A stretch of DNA of 8,540 nucleotides from Immundisolibacter sp. (lineage in GTDB: Bacteria > Pseudomonadota > Gammaproteobacteria > Immundisolibacterales > Immundisolibacteraceae): the NCBI RefSeq assembly GCF_041601295.1, contig NZ_JBFIII010000106.1, positions 1 through 8,540 on the forward strand. Reading direction: 5' to 3'. Each line of letters opens with the position of its first letter. Within the stretch, counting starts at the first letter, position 1. Made by a program: the position numbers and the translations under genes. The notes beneath the pieces were generated by a model that was not told the origin of the DNA, did not search any database, and saw only the letters and a program-made list of their open reading frames with translations. Shown piece after piece: positions 1 to 8,540 of this stretch.

Positions 1-721
1 CGGTGAACACCATCCACTCGGGCCGGTTACCGGACTCCTGGAACGACTCCAGCAATTTCAGGCGCTTGACCAGCTTCTTGTGCTTGGTCTCAGATCCGGT
101 GTTGAGGATGTCCTCACGGATCTGACGCGCTTCTGCCGGCAGGTCGAGCGCCTTGAGCAATTCACGTACGGCCTCGGCGCCCATGCGGGCATCGAACTCG
201 TCACCATGCTGCTCGCGGGCCTCGTAGTACTCCTCGTCCGTCAATAGCTTGCCGCGCTCCAGGGGCGTCATGCCCGGGTCGACGACCACGTAGGCTTCGA
301 AGTACAACACCCGCTCGATCTCGCTCAGGCCCATGTCCAGCGCCATACCCATGCGCGACGGCAGGGACTTTAGGAACCAGATGTGCGCCACCGGGCTGGC
401 CAGCTCGATATGGCCCATGCGCTCGCGACGGGTCTTGGTCAGTGTGACCTCGACGCCGCACTTCTCGCAGATCACGCCGCGGTGCTTCAGGCGCTTGTAC
501 TTGCCGCACAGGCACTCGTAGTCCTTGATCGGCCCAAATATCTTGGCGCAGAAAAGCCCATCCCGCTCCGGCTTGAAGGTGCGGTAGTTGATGGTTTCCG
601 GCTTCTTGACCTCGCCCCACGACCAGGAACGGATTTTTTCTGGCGACGCCAGCCCGATGACAAAGGCCTCGAAATCATCGATGCCCGTGGTTTGCTTCAT
701 CAGGTTGAGAAATTCTTTCAC
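1..721 (-). CDS. rpoC: RNA polymerase subunit beta' (5' part, cut by window edge)
   Basis: This encodes the N-terminal 240 residues of the RNA polymerase beta' subunit; the remainder lies beyond the left edge. Beta' forms the other half of the active-site cleft with beta and carries the clamp. The visible part includes the zinc-binding domain, with Cys70, Cys72, Cys85 and Cys88 at the same numbers as in E. coli. It is followed by the conserved stretches RRERMGHIELASP and HIWFLKSLPSR. The start is GTG at 721: an in-frame TAA lies at 739-737 with no other start between, and the N-terminus MKEFLNLMK matches the E. coli start MKDLLKFLK. A GGGGA Shine-Dalgarno at 733-729 is 7 nt upstream. It begins 49 nt after rpoB stops, so the two are almost certainly co-transcribed. 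The catalytic NADFDGD motif is outside the window. No frameshift is seen. Confidence 0.98.
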   Translation of the reverse strand, partial: MKEFLNLMKQTTGIDDFEAFVIGLASPEKIRSWSWGEVKKPETINYRTFKPERDGLFCAKIFGPIKDYECLCGKYKRLKHRGVICEKCGVEVTLTKTRRERMGHIELASPVAHIWFLKSLPSRMGMALDMGLSEIERVLYFEAYVVVDPGMTPLERGKLLTDEEYYEAREQHGDEFDARMGAEAVRELLKALDLPAEARQIREDILNTGSETKHKKLVKRLKLLESFQESGNRPEWMVFT

Positions 722-770
722 GATCCTATCCCCGCTTTAGGTGACCGAAACAGCAAGCTGCCACCAGTGT

Positions 771-4847
<4,077 letters not shown>

Positions 4848-4935
4848 GGATCCAGCCCCCAGATTAAACCTTACGGGTGACACTCAACGCCGACGGCGCG
4901 GCGAAGCACTGCCCGCCTCCGGCAACCGAACGAGT

Positions 4936-4955
4936 CAACAAAAAACAAAAGAAGA
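4936..4955 (-). other. T-rich tract upstream of rpoB
   Basis: The transcript-sense strand reads as a pyrimidine run with TTTT and TTTTTT blocks separated by single G or C residues, in an otherwise GC-rich spacer. Only weak pairing precedes it (CGGC/GCCG around TGG near 4965-4975, then several unpaired bases). It is therefore a poor intrinsic terminator, and a single-stranded landing site for RNase E or a pause site is as likely. Confidence 0.35.
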
Positions 4956-4994
4956 CCCCGGACGCGGCCCAGCCGGTGGCTTACACCCACTTGG

Positions 4995-5017
4995 CCCGCC
5001 AAGGATCTTCCTTCGGG
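4995..5017 (-). promoter_or_regulatory. Third hairpin in the rplL-rpoB spacer
   Basis: Minus-strand arms CCCG+AAGGA pair with TCCTT+CGGG around an AGA loop, with a two-base GG bulge on the 3' side, giving 9 bp in all. No T-tract follows. It could stack on the neighbouring hairpin at 5028-5050 to make a longer processing target, or act as an mRNA stabiliser. Confidence 0.4.
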
Positions 5018-5027
5018 TAACAGCAGG

Positions 5028-5050
5028 CCTGGCCGCCAGATGCGGCCAAG
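5028..5050 (-). promoter_or_regulatory. Strong hairpin, candidate RNase III processing site
   Basis: Minus-strand arms CTTGGCCGC and GCGGCCAGG form a continuous 9-bp stem (one G-U pair) around the loop ATCTG. No T-tract follows, so it is not an intrinsic terminator. Its position between rplL and rpoB matches that of the RNase III-cleaved hairpin in E. coli, but cleavage here is only inferred. The stem is short for RNase III unless stacked with its neighbours. Confidence 0.45.
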
Positions 5051-5059
5051 ACCTACAGC

Positions 5060-5082
5060 AAAAGCGTCCAGTCGGCTGACGC
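5060..5082 (-). terminator. Candidate attenuator hairpin after rplL
   Basis: On the minus strand the arms GCGTCAG and CTgGACGC pair (7 bp with one bulged G) around a CCGA loop and are followed directly by TTTT. The hairpin starts 19 nt after the rplL stop. The short stem and only four T residues point to partial rather than full termination. That fits a cluster that must make far more L12 than RNA polymerase. A second copy of GCGTCA lies just upstream and could pair instead. Confidence 0.5.
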
Positions 5083-5101
5083 TGACGCAACTCGGCAAGG
5101 A

Positions 5102-5482
5102 TTACTTGACCTCAGCCGCAGCGCCTGCCTCGGTCAACTGTTTCACCACTTCCTCGGCCTCAGCTTTCGGCACGCCGGTTTTGATGGTGGCCGGCACGGC
5201 TTCCACCAAATCCTTGGCCTCTTTCAGGCCCAGACTGGTGATGCCGCGCACCGTCTTGATGACGTTGACCTTGTTGTCGCCGAAGCTCGTCATTACAACG
5301 TCGAATTCGGTGCGCTCCTCGGCCTGCGCGCCGCCATCGGCCGCCGCCGCTGCCGCCGGTGCGGCGGCGAACGCCGCTGCGCTGACGCCGAATTTCTCTT
5401 CCATCATGCCGATGAGATCGACGATCTCCATCACCGTCATGCTGGAAATCGCGTCGAGAATTTCTTCCTTGCTAACCGCCAT
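5102..5482 (-). CDS. rplL: Ribosomal protein bL12 (L7/L12)
   Basis: This encodes the stalk protein present as several dimers per ribosome, which recruits and activates translational GTPases such as EF-Tu and EF-G. The protein has 126 aa (E. coli 121). Residues 1-33 form the dimerisation domain that binds L10. Residues 34-54 are an alanine-rich flexible hinge. Residues 58-126 are the globular factor-binding domain, with the conserved face KVNVIKTVRG followed by LGLKEAKDLVE. The start is ATG at 5482, with TAGGAG at 5496-5491, 8 nt upstream. This is one of the best ribosome-binding sites in the window and suits a protein needed in multiple copies per ribosome. It follows rplJ by 71 nt, and the stop is TAA. 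Confidence 0.98.
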   Translation of the reverse strand: MAVSKEEILDAISSMTVMEIVDLIGMMEEKFGVSAAAFAAAPAAAAAADGGAQAEERTEFDVVMTSFGDNKVNVIKTVRGITSLGLKEAKDLVEAVPATIKTGVPKAEAEEVVKQLTEAGAAAEVK

Positions 5483-5490
5483 GATCCTGA

Positions 5491-5528
5491 CTCCTAAGAA
5501 CGAAAAACGGAAATTTTCAAAAAAATAA
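5491..5528 (-). promoter_or_regulatory. U-rich leader and strong RBS of rplL
   Basis: In the rplJ-rplL spacer the minus strand becomes strongly AT-rich, with a run of seven T residues (5525-5519), more T and A blocks, and then the TAGGAG ribosome-binding site. U-rich, unstructured leaders can bind ribosomal protein S1 and raise initiation. This would help give the excess of L12 over L10 (inference). A small hairpin, CCAGC/GCTGG around GCT, lies just upstream at 5532-5544. With six bases between it and the T run it is a weak terminator candidate at most. Confidence 0.4.
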
Positions 5529-5553
5529 CGTCCAGCAGCGCTGGCCGACCTAA

Positions 5554-6078
5554 CTAACCCTGTTTCTGATCCCGCACCGCTGCCAGCGTACGTACCAGCT
5601 TGCTATTGGGCGCCGCAAGCACGCGTACCAGCTTGGCAATCGGCGCCTTCATCACGCCCATCAATTGAGCCAGCGCTTCATCACGCGTCGGCAGCTTGGC
5701 CACCGCATCGAGATCCTGCGGACCCAGCAAACGCCCGGCCACAGCCACCAGCCGCACGTCCGCCTTGGGGTTGGCCTTGCGGAAATCGCGCATCATGCGC
5801 GCCGCGGCACCCGGCTCATCACGCGAAAACGCCACCAAAAGGGGGCCCTTGAGCGTTTCACGCACGCACTCGAACCCGGTACCGGTCACCGCGCGCCGCA
5901 ACAGGGTGTTCTTGACCACCTTGAGGTAAACGTCGGACCGGCGCGCCTCGCGCCGCAGCCGGGTTAGCTCGCTGACCGTCAGGCCGCTCAAATCCAACCC
6001 AACCATCACCGGGGAATGTGCCGCTACAGCAGCCACTTCGGCTACTACCGCCTGTTTTGTTTCAAGAATGGTCGCCAC
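5554..6078 (-). CDS. rplJ: Ribosomal protein uL10
   Basis: This encodes L10, which anchors L12 dimers to the 23S rRNA GTPase-associated centre next to L11, and in many bacteria also represses its own mRNA. From the chosen start the protein has 174 aa. It shows family stretches LKVVKNTLLRRAV, the GAAARM region and the C-terminal L12-docking helix ending LAAVRDQKQG. The longest frame opens at a TTG at 6084, but TAAGGA at 6092-6087 lies only 2 nt from that codon. It lies 8 nt from the GTG at 6078, which gives MATILETKQAVVAEV, in register with E. coli MALNLQDKQAIVAEV. GTG at 6078 is therefore preferred. The docking helix holds a near-duplicate 11-residue unit (KLVRVLAAPNS, KLVRTLAAVRD). The gap from rplA is only 42 nt, with no room for the usual L10 leader. 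Confidence 0.96.
   Translation of the reverse strand: MATILETKQAVVAEVAAVAAHSPVMVGLDLSGLTVSELTRLRREARRSDVYLKVVKNTLLRRAVTGTGFECVRETLKGPLLVAFSRDEPGAAARMMRDFRKANPKADVRLVAVAGRLLGPQDLDAVAKLPTRDEALAQLMGVMKAPIAKLVRVLAAPNSKLVRTLAAVRDQKQG
5591..5635 (-). repeat. In-frame direct repeat in the rplJ 3' end
   Basis: The 12-mer CGTACCAGCTTG (plus strand) occurs at 5591-5602 and again at 5624-5635, exactly 33 nt (11 codons) apart. The encoded units KLVRVLAAPNS and KLVRTLAAVRD are clearly related. This looks like a tandem duplication within the C-terminal helix that binds L12. Similar doubled motifs occur in L10 of some other proteobacteria as I recall, so it may be old. Confidence 0.75.
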
Positions 6079-6120
6079 GGCCAAAGTCCTTAAAGTTGAT
6101 TAATGCTGTTGGGCCGCCGG

Positions 6121-6813
6121 CTACAGGCCGAGGCTAGCCGGGTCAACAGAAATACCCGGCCCCATGGTCGAGGACACCGTCACTTTGCGCAGATACATGC
6201 CCTTGGCCGTCGCCGGCTTGAGTTTGTGGACCTCAGCCAGCACCGCCTGCAGGTTGTCGCGCAGGGCGTCCACCTGGAACGACGCGCGACCAATCACGCA
6301 ATGCACAATCCCGGCCCTATCGGTACGGAAGCGCACCTGACCCTTCTTGGCATTACTGACAGCGAGTGCGACATCGGCAGTCACGGTGCCCACCTTGGGG
6401 TTTGGCATCAGACCCCGTGGGCCCAAGACCTGGCCCAGGGTGCCAACCACGCGCATGGCATCCGGCGCGGCAATCACCACACTGAAATCAAGGTCGCCAC
6501 CGCGTATCTGCTCGGCGAGATCTTCCATACCGACCACGTCAGCGCCAGCGGCGGTCGCCGCCTCGGCTGCCTGACCCTGTGCAAATACGGCCACGCGGGC
6601 GCGCTTGCCGGTGCCATGAGGCAACACGGTGGCGCCACGCACCACCTGATCCGATTTGCGCGGGTCCACACCCAGATTGATGGCCACATCCATCGACTCG
6701 TCGAACTTGGCGCTGGTCAATTCCTTCAGCAGGCCCAGTGCGTCGGCCAATGGCACCAGCCGGCGACTGTCCAGCTTGGCGTTAATCGCTTTACGTCTTT
6801 TGCTAAGTGCCAT
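6121..6813 (-). CDS. rplA: Ribosomal protein uL1
   Basis: This encodes L1, the protein of the mobile stalk at the ribosomal E site, which binds 23S rRNA helices 76-78. It is also the classical translational repressor of the rplK-rplA mRNA. The protein has 230 aa, against 234 in E. coli. Domain I carries the N-terminal FDESMDVAINLGVDPRKSDQ stretch (residues 37-56) and the C-terminal RNA-binding signature SSTMGPG (214-220). Domain II carries GPRGLMPNPKVGTVT (131-145). The start is ATG at 6813, one base after the rplK stop (TGA-C-ATG), with GGAGGG at 6827-6822, 8 nt upstream and inside rplK. This arrangement predicts translational coupling, so repression at rplK would also silence rplA. Confidence 0.98.
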   Translation of the reverse strand: MALSKRRKAINAKLDSRRLVPLADALGLLKELTSAKFDESMDVAINLGVDPRKSDQVVRGATVLPHGTGKRARVAVFAQGQAAEAATAAGADVVGMEDLAEQIRGGDLDFSVVIAAPDAMRVVGTLGQVLGPRGLMPNPKVGTVTADVALAVSNAKKGQVRFRTDRAGIVHCVIGRASFQVDALRDNLQAVLAEVHKLKPATAKGMYLRKVTVSSTMGPGISVDPASLGL

Positions 6814-6814
6814 G

Positions 6815-7246
6815 TCAGACGCCCTCCACGGTCAATCCCATACTGCGGGCGCTACCGGCAATGGTGCGCACCGCGGCGTCAAGATCAGCCGCCGTGAGGT
6901 CCGGCTCCTTGGCCTTGGCGATTTCCTCCAGCTGCGCCCGTGTCACCGACCCAACCTTGTTGGTGTTGGGGTTAGGGCTGCCTTTGGCGATGCTGGCTGC
7001 CTTACGCAACAATACCGACGCGGGCGTGGTCTTCTTGACGAAGGTAAAGCTGCGGTCTTCATACACGCAGATCACTACCGGCACTGGCAGGCCCGGCTCC
7101 ATGCTGGCAGTTTCGGCGTTGAACGCCTTGCAAAACTCCATGATGTTGACGCCGCGCTGACCCAGCGCCGGGCCAACCGGCGGACTCGGATTAGCCTGCC
7201 CGGCCTTGACCTGCAGCTTGATGTAAGCGGTAACTTTCTTTGCCAT
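6815..7246 (-). CDS. rplK: Ribosomal protein uL11
   Basis: This encodes L11, the base of the GTPase-associated centre, which binds the 23S rRNA thiostrepton region and is required for RelA activation. The protein has 143 aa (E. coli 142). The N-terminal domain holds the proline-rich loop NPSPPVGPALGQRGVNIMEFC (split here as residues 19-30 and 31-39), where Pro23 and Pro26 are classical thiostrepton-resistance positions and are wild type. The C-terminal rRNA-binding domain ends ARSMGLTVEGV. The start is ATG at 7246 with a modest TTGGA at 7259-7255, 8 nt upstream. A probable L1-binding hairpin sits immediately before this site. The gene follows nusG by 61 nt and is separated from rplA by one base. 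Confidence 0.98.
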   Translation of the reverse strand: MAKKVTAYIKLQVKAGQANPSPPVGPALGQRGVNIMEFCKAFNAETASMEPGLPVPVVICVYEDRSFTFVKKTTPASVLLRKAASIAKGSPNPNTNKVGSVTRAQLEEIAKAKEPDLTAADLDAAVRTIAGSARSMGLTVEGV

Positions 7247-7262
7247 TTCAAATTTCCAATTG

Positions 7263-7290
7263 ACGGGTATAACGCCTTGCGGCTCCCCGT
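7263..7290 (-). promoter_or_regulatory. Candidate L1 operator (rRNA mimic) in the rplK leader
   Basis: On the minus strand ACGGG (7290-7286) pairs with CCCGT (7267-7263). Inside it GCC and GGC pair around a GCAA tetraloop (7280-7277). The two stems are joined by an asymmetric internal loop, GA on the left and GTTATA on the right. The layout GGGAGCC...GGC...ATACC resembles the L1 site in 23S rRNA helix 77, which as I recall has GGGAG on one side and GAAAUACC on the other. It ends three bases before the rplK ribosome-binding site, where bound L1 would block initiation. This is the expected feedback site for the L11-L1 unit, by homology to E. coli. Confidence 0.65.
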
Positions 7291-7307
7291 TGCCCCCTCA
7301 TGGGCAG

Positions 7308-7841
7308 CTAGGCTTTCTCTACCTGGGAGAAATCCAGTTCGACCGGCGTGGACCGGCCAAAAATCATTACTGACACATTGAGCCGGCTCTTTTCATAGTT
7401 GACCTGCTCCACCACGCCATTGAAATCGTTGAAGGGGCCGTCGGCGACTCGCACCATCTCGCCCACTTCAAAGAGTACTTTCGGCTTCGGCTTGTCCTGC
7501 CCCTCCCGCACACGGTCCAGAATTTCTTCTGCCTCGCGCTCGGTAATGGGCGCCGGCTTGTCACCGCTGCCACCAATGAAACCCAACACCCGCGGCACAC
7601 TACGCACCAAGTGCCAGGTCTCCTCGTCCATCTCCATCTGCACCAGCACGTAGCCGGGAAAGAACTTGCGCTCACTGGAGCGCTTCTGGCCATCCTTCAT
7701 CTCGACGACTTCTTCCGTCGGCACCAGGATGTCGCCGAACTTCCCTTCCAGGCCGGCCCGGGCTACCCGTTCCTTGAGCGTGCGCTGCACGGTTTTCTCG
7801 TACCCCGAGTAGGCGTGCACCACGAACCATCGCATCGCCAC
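7308..7841 (-). CDS. nusG: Transcription elongation factor NusG
   Basis: NusG binds RNA polymerase at the beta'/beta cleft, suppresses pausing and links polymerase to Rho or to ribosomal S10. The protein has 177 aa, against 181 in E. coli. The NGN domain covers residues 3-118 and includes RWFVVHAYSG, ERKFFPGYVLVQM and HLVRSVPRVLGFIGG. The KOW domain, about 124-177, contains FEVGEMVRVADGPF and ends GRSTPVELDFSQVEKA, with Phe161 at the Rho/S10 contact position. The start is GTG at 7841: GGGAGG at 7854-7849 lies 7 nt before it but 13 nt before the internal ATG at 7835. The resulting MAMRWFVV resembles common NusG starts. It lies 3 nt after the secE stop, so coupling is likely. Confidence 0.97.
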   Translation of the reverse strand: MAMRWFVVHAYSGYEKTVQRTLKERVARAGLEGKFGDILVPTEEVVEMKDGQKRSSERKFFPGYVLVQMEMDEETWHLVRSVPRVLGFIGGSGDKPAPITEREAEEILDRVREGQDKPKPKVLFEVGEMVRVADGPFNDFNGVVEQVNYEKSRLNVSVMIFGRSTPVELDFSQVEKA

Positions 7842-7844
7842 CGG

Positions 7845-8225
7845 TCAGCCTCCCAAACCCATGAATGCCCCGATTGCGAGACTGATTACCCAATCAAACA
7901 GCCACAGCATGATCCCAACGACGACCGCCGCGACGAACACCACAGCCGTGGTTTGCCCCGTCTCGCGTCGTGTTGGCCACACCACACGCCGCAGCTCCGC
8001 ACGGGACTCCTTGAAAAAACCCCACAGGCGCCCGCCCGGCCCGCTGCTGGCGGCGACCAGTAACGCCGACGCAACGCCGGCCAGAACCGCCAATACCCGC
8101 AGCACCTGCGCCTGATCGGCCAGCAGGTAAAAACCCACAATGCCGGCCGCCAACAAGCCGGCCGCCAGGATCAACTTGAGTCGATCAGCAAAATCCTGTC
8201 TCGCCACCGGCGCATTAACTGCCAT
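7845..8225 (-). CDS. secE: Preprotein translocase subunit SecE
   Basis: SecE clamps SecY in the inner-membrane SecYEG channel. The protein has 126 aa (E. coli 127) and is the three-helix proteobacterial form. Predicted membrane segments are about residues 17-36, 41-60 and 94-117. The cytoplasmic amphipathic helix and hinge FFKESRAELRRVVWPTRRET (70-89) carry the conserved core WPTR motif. The start is ATG at 8225. The nearest Shine-Dalgarno-like AAGG is 11 nt away (8240-8237), so the site is weak. The stop TGA is 3 nt before the nusG GTG. The secE-nusG pairing is near universal in bacteria. Only the third helix and the amphipathic helix are strongly conserved in the family; the first two helices are recognised by hydrophobicity. 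Confidence 0.97.
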   Translation of the reverse strand: MAVNAPVARQDFADRLKLILAAGLLAAGIVGFYLLADQAQVLRVLAVLAGVASALLVAASSGPGGRLWGFFKESRAELRRVVWPTRRETGQTTAVVFVAAVVVGIMLWLFDWVISLAIGAFMGLGG

Positions 8226-8270
8226 GTTGCATAAAGCCTTCGAGTTGGCTCACGGGATCCGGCCCAGGAT

Positions 8271-8346
8271 TGGCAGGCCAGGAGGGAATCGAACCCCCAA
8301 CCTGCGGTTTTGGAGACCGCCGCTCTACCGATTGAGCTACTGGCCT
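8271..8346 (-). tRNA. trnW: tRNA-Trp (anticodon CCA)
   Basis: This is a complete 76-nt cloverleaf on the minus strand. The acceptor stem AGGCCAG/CTGGCCT is perfectly paired, with discriminator G73 and an encoded CCA end. The D arm is GCTC/GAGC. The anticodon stem is GCGGT/ACCGC with loop CTCCAAA, whose anticodon CCA is at 8313-8311. The T arm is GGGGG/CCCTC (one G-U pair) with loop TTCGATT. It sits between tuf and secE, 53 and 45 nt away, and is probably cut out of the same transcript by RNase P and 3' nucleases. The same placement is seen in other gammaproteobacteria, such as Pseudomonas, as I recall. Confidence 0.98.
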
Positions 8347-8399
8347 GTACCCCGAAACACCCGATGCGCCGACTCTGGTCGACCGTAACTTGATCTTAT

Positions 8400-8540
8400 T
8401 TACTCAATCACCTTGACGACGACACCGGCGCCCACGGTACGGCCACCTTCGCGGATCGCAAACCGCAGGCCGTCATCCATCGCAATCGGCGTGATCAGCG
8501 ACACCTGCAGGTTCACATTGTCCCCCGGCATCACCATCTC
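8400..8540 (-). CDS. tuf: Elongation factor Tu (3' end, cut by window edge)
   Basis: This is the last 46 codons and TAA stop of EF-Tu, the GTPase that brings aminoacyl-tRNA to the ribosome. The visible part belongs to beta-barrel domain 3. It includes EMVMPGDN, PIAMDDGLRFAIREGG and RTVGAGVVVKVIE, nearly identical to the E. coli C-terminus. The GTPase domain is outside the window. Gammaproteobacteria usually carry two tuf genes; the copy next to secE corresponds to tufB of E. coli. No terminator is visible in the 53 nt after the stop, so read-through into the tRNA and secE is expected. Confidence 0.97.
   Translation of the reverse strand, partial: EMVMPGDNVNLQVSLITPIAMDDGLRFAIREGGRTVGAGVVVKVIE

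Larger units (their letters stand above)
4848..5101 (-). promoter_or_regulatory. rplL-rpoB intercistronic region
   Basis: This 254-nt spacer is the longest non-coding stretch in the window. Read on the minus strand it holds, in order, three hairpins (5064-5082, 5028-5050, 4995-5017), a T-rich tract (4936-4955), a further short GC hairpin near 4886-4901 (CGCCG/CGGCG), and the rpoB ribosome-binding site. In E. coli the equivalent spacer contains a partial terminator that lowers rpoBC transcription relative to rplL, and an RNase III cleavage site. The structures here suggest the same two roles, by inference. A 75-codon reading frame crosses it (5098-4871), but it lacks a plausible start and resembles no protein I know. 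No convincing promoter was found in it. Confidence 0.7.

Noticed and set aside
4848..4883. Twelve-codon N-terminal extension of RpoB from GTG 4883
   Set aside because: The conserved family start MAYSFAEKKRIRK begins at ATG 4847, and the extension has no family match.
4871..5098. A 75-codon minus-strand frame in the rplL-rpoB spacer
   Set aside because: It starts at TTG without a Shine-Dalgarno sequence, runs through all the hairpins and overlaps the rpoB leader. It resembles no known protein.
5519..5544. Intrinsic terminator between rplJ and rplL
   Set aside because: The 5-bp stem is short and separated from the T run by six bases. Termination here would also reduce rplL, which needs higher output than rplJ.
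8377..8384. Perfect 8-bp palindrome GGTCGACC between tuf and tRNA-Trp
   Set aside because: A single short palindrome in GC-rich DNA is expected by chance, and it has no T-tract or paired operator.
8347..8399. Possible promoter for tRNA-Trp and secE
   Set aside because: No pair of -35 and -10 like hexamers with suitable spacing could be made out in the 53-nt gap.

Overview
The window is the bacterial transcription/translation supercluster, and every gene lies on the minus strand. In transcription order (right to left) it reads: tuf (3' end only), tRNA-Trp(CCA), secE, nusG, rplK, rplA, rplJ, rplL, rpoB, rpoC (5' end only). Protein sequences are closest in recall to gammaproteobacterial versions. 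RpoC has the Zn cysteines at 70/72/85/88, RpoB is of E. coli type at 1358 aa, SecE is the three-helix form, and a tRNA-Trp gene sits between tuf and secE. G+C looks high (roughly 60%). I read it as a GC-rich gammaproteobacterium outside the enterics. The genus cannot be fixed from this window, and nothing suggests horizontal transfer.

Layout, upstream to downstream. The last 46 codons of EF-Tu are followed by a 53-nt spacer, a complete tRNA-Trp with encoded CCA, and a 45-nt spacer. secE and nusG are packed with 3 nt between them. After a 61-nt leader that carries a probable ribosomal-protein-L1 operator come rplK and rplA, separated by 1 nt. A very short 42-nt gap leads to rplJ, then a 71-nt spacer with a U-rich pre-Shine-Dalgarno tract leads to rplL. 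The one large non-coding stretch (254 nt) lies between rplL and rpoB and contains three hairpins and a T-rich tract. rpoB is complete, and rpoC begins 49 nt later and runs off the left edge.

Together these genes make the elongation factor, a tRNA, the SecE translocase subunit, the NusG elongation factor, the L1 and L11/L10/L12 ribosomal stalks, and the two large RNA polymerase subunits. The spacing suggests one long transcript. No convincing sigma-70 promoter was found inside the window.

The main points of interest are regulatory. There is an L1-binding-site mimic ahead of rplK, and there is no room for the usual L10 leader ahead of rplJ. The rplL-rpoB spacer looks like a partial terminator plus RNA-processing region. 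The start codons of rplJ, nusG and rpoC are GTG; for rplJ the Shine-Dalgarno position corrects the longest-ORF start. I found no previously undescribed system: this is an ordinary, intact housekeeping cluster.
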